Shown one piece after another: positions 5,294 through 5,975 of a stretch of DNA of 5,975 bases; position 1 is the stretch's first letter; the number at the start of each line of letters is the position of its first letter. The stretch is from the NCBI GenBank assembly GCA_020025115.1, contig JAHHSP010000078.1, positions 1 to 5,975 on the forward strand. Direction: 5' to 3'. This stretch comes from Collinsella sp. GTDB taxonomy: Bacteria; Actinomycetota; Coriobacteriia; Coriobacteriales; Coriobacteriaceae. The translations under genes were made by a program, and so were the position numbers. A model generated the notes under the pieces. The model did no database searches and had not been told where the DNA came from. It saw only the letters and a list, made by a program, of their open reading frames with translations.

Positions 5294-5975
5294 ATGGTTG
5301 CAGCAGATGGGTTTCCCAACGGCCCCGCACGTGGGGGCATCACGGTGATGCGTCGGCTGATCGGGCTCGTGCGCCCCATGATCGGCTATATGGCGCTCGC
5401 CGTCTTTCTGGGCTTGATCGGGCACCTGTGCGCCACGGCCATCACCGTGCTCGCGGGCTATGGGGTGCTCTCGGTGTTCGATGGCGCTCCCAACCTCGCA
5501 TCCGGTGCATCCGTCGGCCTCGATGCCGTGACGCGGGCCACCGCCCCGGCGGCATCTGCGCACATCGCGGCGCCGCTGACGCTCGAGGCGGTCTTTGCGC
5601 TCATGGGCGTCGCCGCCATCCTGCGCGGCGTGCTTCGGTATGGCGAGCAGGCCTGCAACCACTACATCGCGTTCAAGCTCCTCGCGCTCATCCGCGATCG
5701 CGTCTTCCGCTCGTTGCGCCGCCTCGCCCCCGCCAAGCTCGAGGGGCGCGATCGCGGCGACCTGATCGCGGTGATCACCTCGGATATCGAGCTGCTCGAG
5801 GTGTTCTTCGCGCACACCATCTCGCCGGTGCTCATCGCGATTTTGTTCAGCGCGGTTTTGGTGGGCTACATCGGTTCGTTCCATCCTGTTTTGGGGATTA
5901 TCGCGCTGGCGTCCTATATTTTGGTCGGGGCCGGCGTGCCATGGCTGGCATCGCGCATGGCGGGTGTATCGGGAC
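5294..5975 (+). CDS. cydC: CydC-type ABC exporter half-transporter, 3' end outside window
   Basis: This is the partner subunit of the preceding exporter gene. The window holds 227 codons from ATG 5294, only part of the membrane domain, and the ATPase domain lies beyond the end. Hydrophobic helices are visible at about 30-60 and 99-112, with another pair starting near 178. The cytoplasmic stretch LRRLAPAKLEGRDRGDLIA (141-159) followed by TSDIELLEVFFAHTISP (162-178) is the coupling region of an ABC exporter, in the form I associate with CydC-like proteins. The start lies four bases after the cydD stop and has a strong ribosome binding site, so the two are one operon. An Ala-rich loop at about 63-97 between the first two helices looks longer than is typical. 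The 18 residues before Met19 are polar and poorly conserved in style, so ATG 5348 remains an alternative start. Confidence 0.85.
   Translation, partial: MVAADGFPNGPARGGITVMRRLIGLVRPMIGYMALAVFLGLIGHLCATAITVLAGYGVLSVFDGAPNLASGASVGLDAVTRATAPAASAHIAAPLTLEAVFALMGVAAILRGVLRYGEQACNHYIAFKLLALIRDRVFRSLRRLAPAKLEGRDRGDLIAVITSDIELLEVFFAHTISPVLIAILFSAVLVGYIGSFHPVLGIIALASYILVGAGVPWLASRMAGVSG

Noticed and set aside
3616..5379. A 587-codon open frame on the - strand opposite cydD and the start of cydC
   Set aside because: The + strand encodes an intact ABC exporter with all catalytic motifs. The antisense translation is rich in Arg, His, Asp and Gly without recognisable domains, typical of GC-rich antisense frames that avoid stops.
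4823..5884. A 353-codon open frame on the - strand across the cydD-cydC junction
   Set aside because: It overlaps two coding regions on the + strand and has the Arg/Glu/His-rich shadow composition.

Overview
The window is GC-rich, and its genes favour G/C at third codon positions. All four genes I accept and the one uncharacterised frame lie on the + strand. High GC together with a Kdp pump and a CydDC-type exporter would fit an anaerobic or microaerophilic actinobacterium. The protein style reminds me of Coriobacteriia (Collinsella and relatives), but that is an impression from recall, not a test.

Layout. Positions 1-2685 hold the distal part of a kdp potassium-pump operon. kdpB encodes the catalytic P-type ATPase subunit and is complete except for uncertainty about its extreme N-terminus. 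It is followed 13 bases later by complete kdpC. kdpA, and kdpF if present, should lie just upstream of the window. A strong hairpin terminator at 2730-2766 closes this operon, and no kdpDE sensor/regulator pair follows. Positions 2786-3214 hold a small gene for an unrecognised membrane protein, which carries a striking perfect 12-bp inverted repeat. Positions 3215-3528 form a 314-base gap with no confident gene. It contains an isolated TTGACA box, a possible gene remnant, a GC-rich hairpin, an AT-rich -10-like box and a short palindrome just ahead of the next ribosome binding site. From 3529 onward are two adjacent ABC exporter half-transporters of the CydD/CydC type. cydD is complete; cydC is cut by the window end inside its membrane domain.

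How the genes work together. KdpB and KdpC act with KdpA (off-window) as a high-affinity ATP-driven K+ importer, usually made when K+ is scarce. CydD and CydC are expected to form one heterodimeric exporter. In the characterised E. coli system it exports glutathione and cysteine and is needed for cytochrome bd assembly. The two operons look transcriptionally separate and I see no functional link between them.

Nothing here is convincing evidence of a new multi-gene system. The least explained items are the orphan membrane protein with its internal palindrome, the untidy start of kdpB, and the structured gap before cydD.
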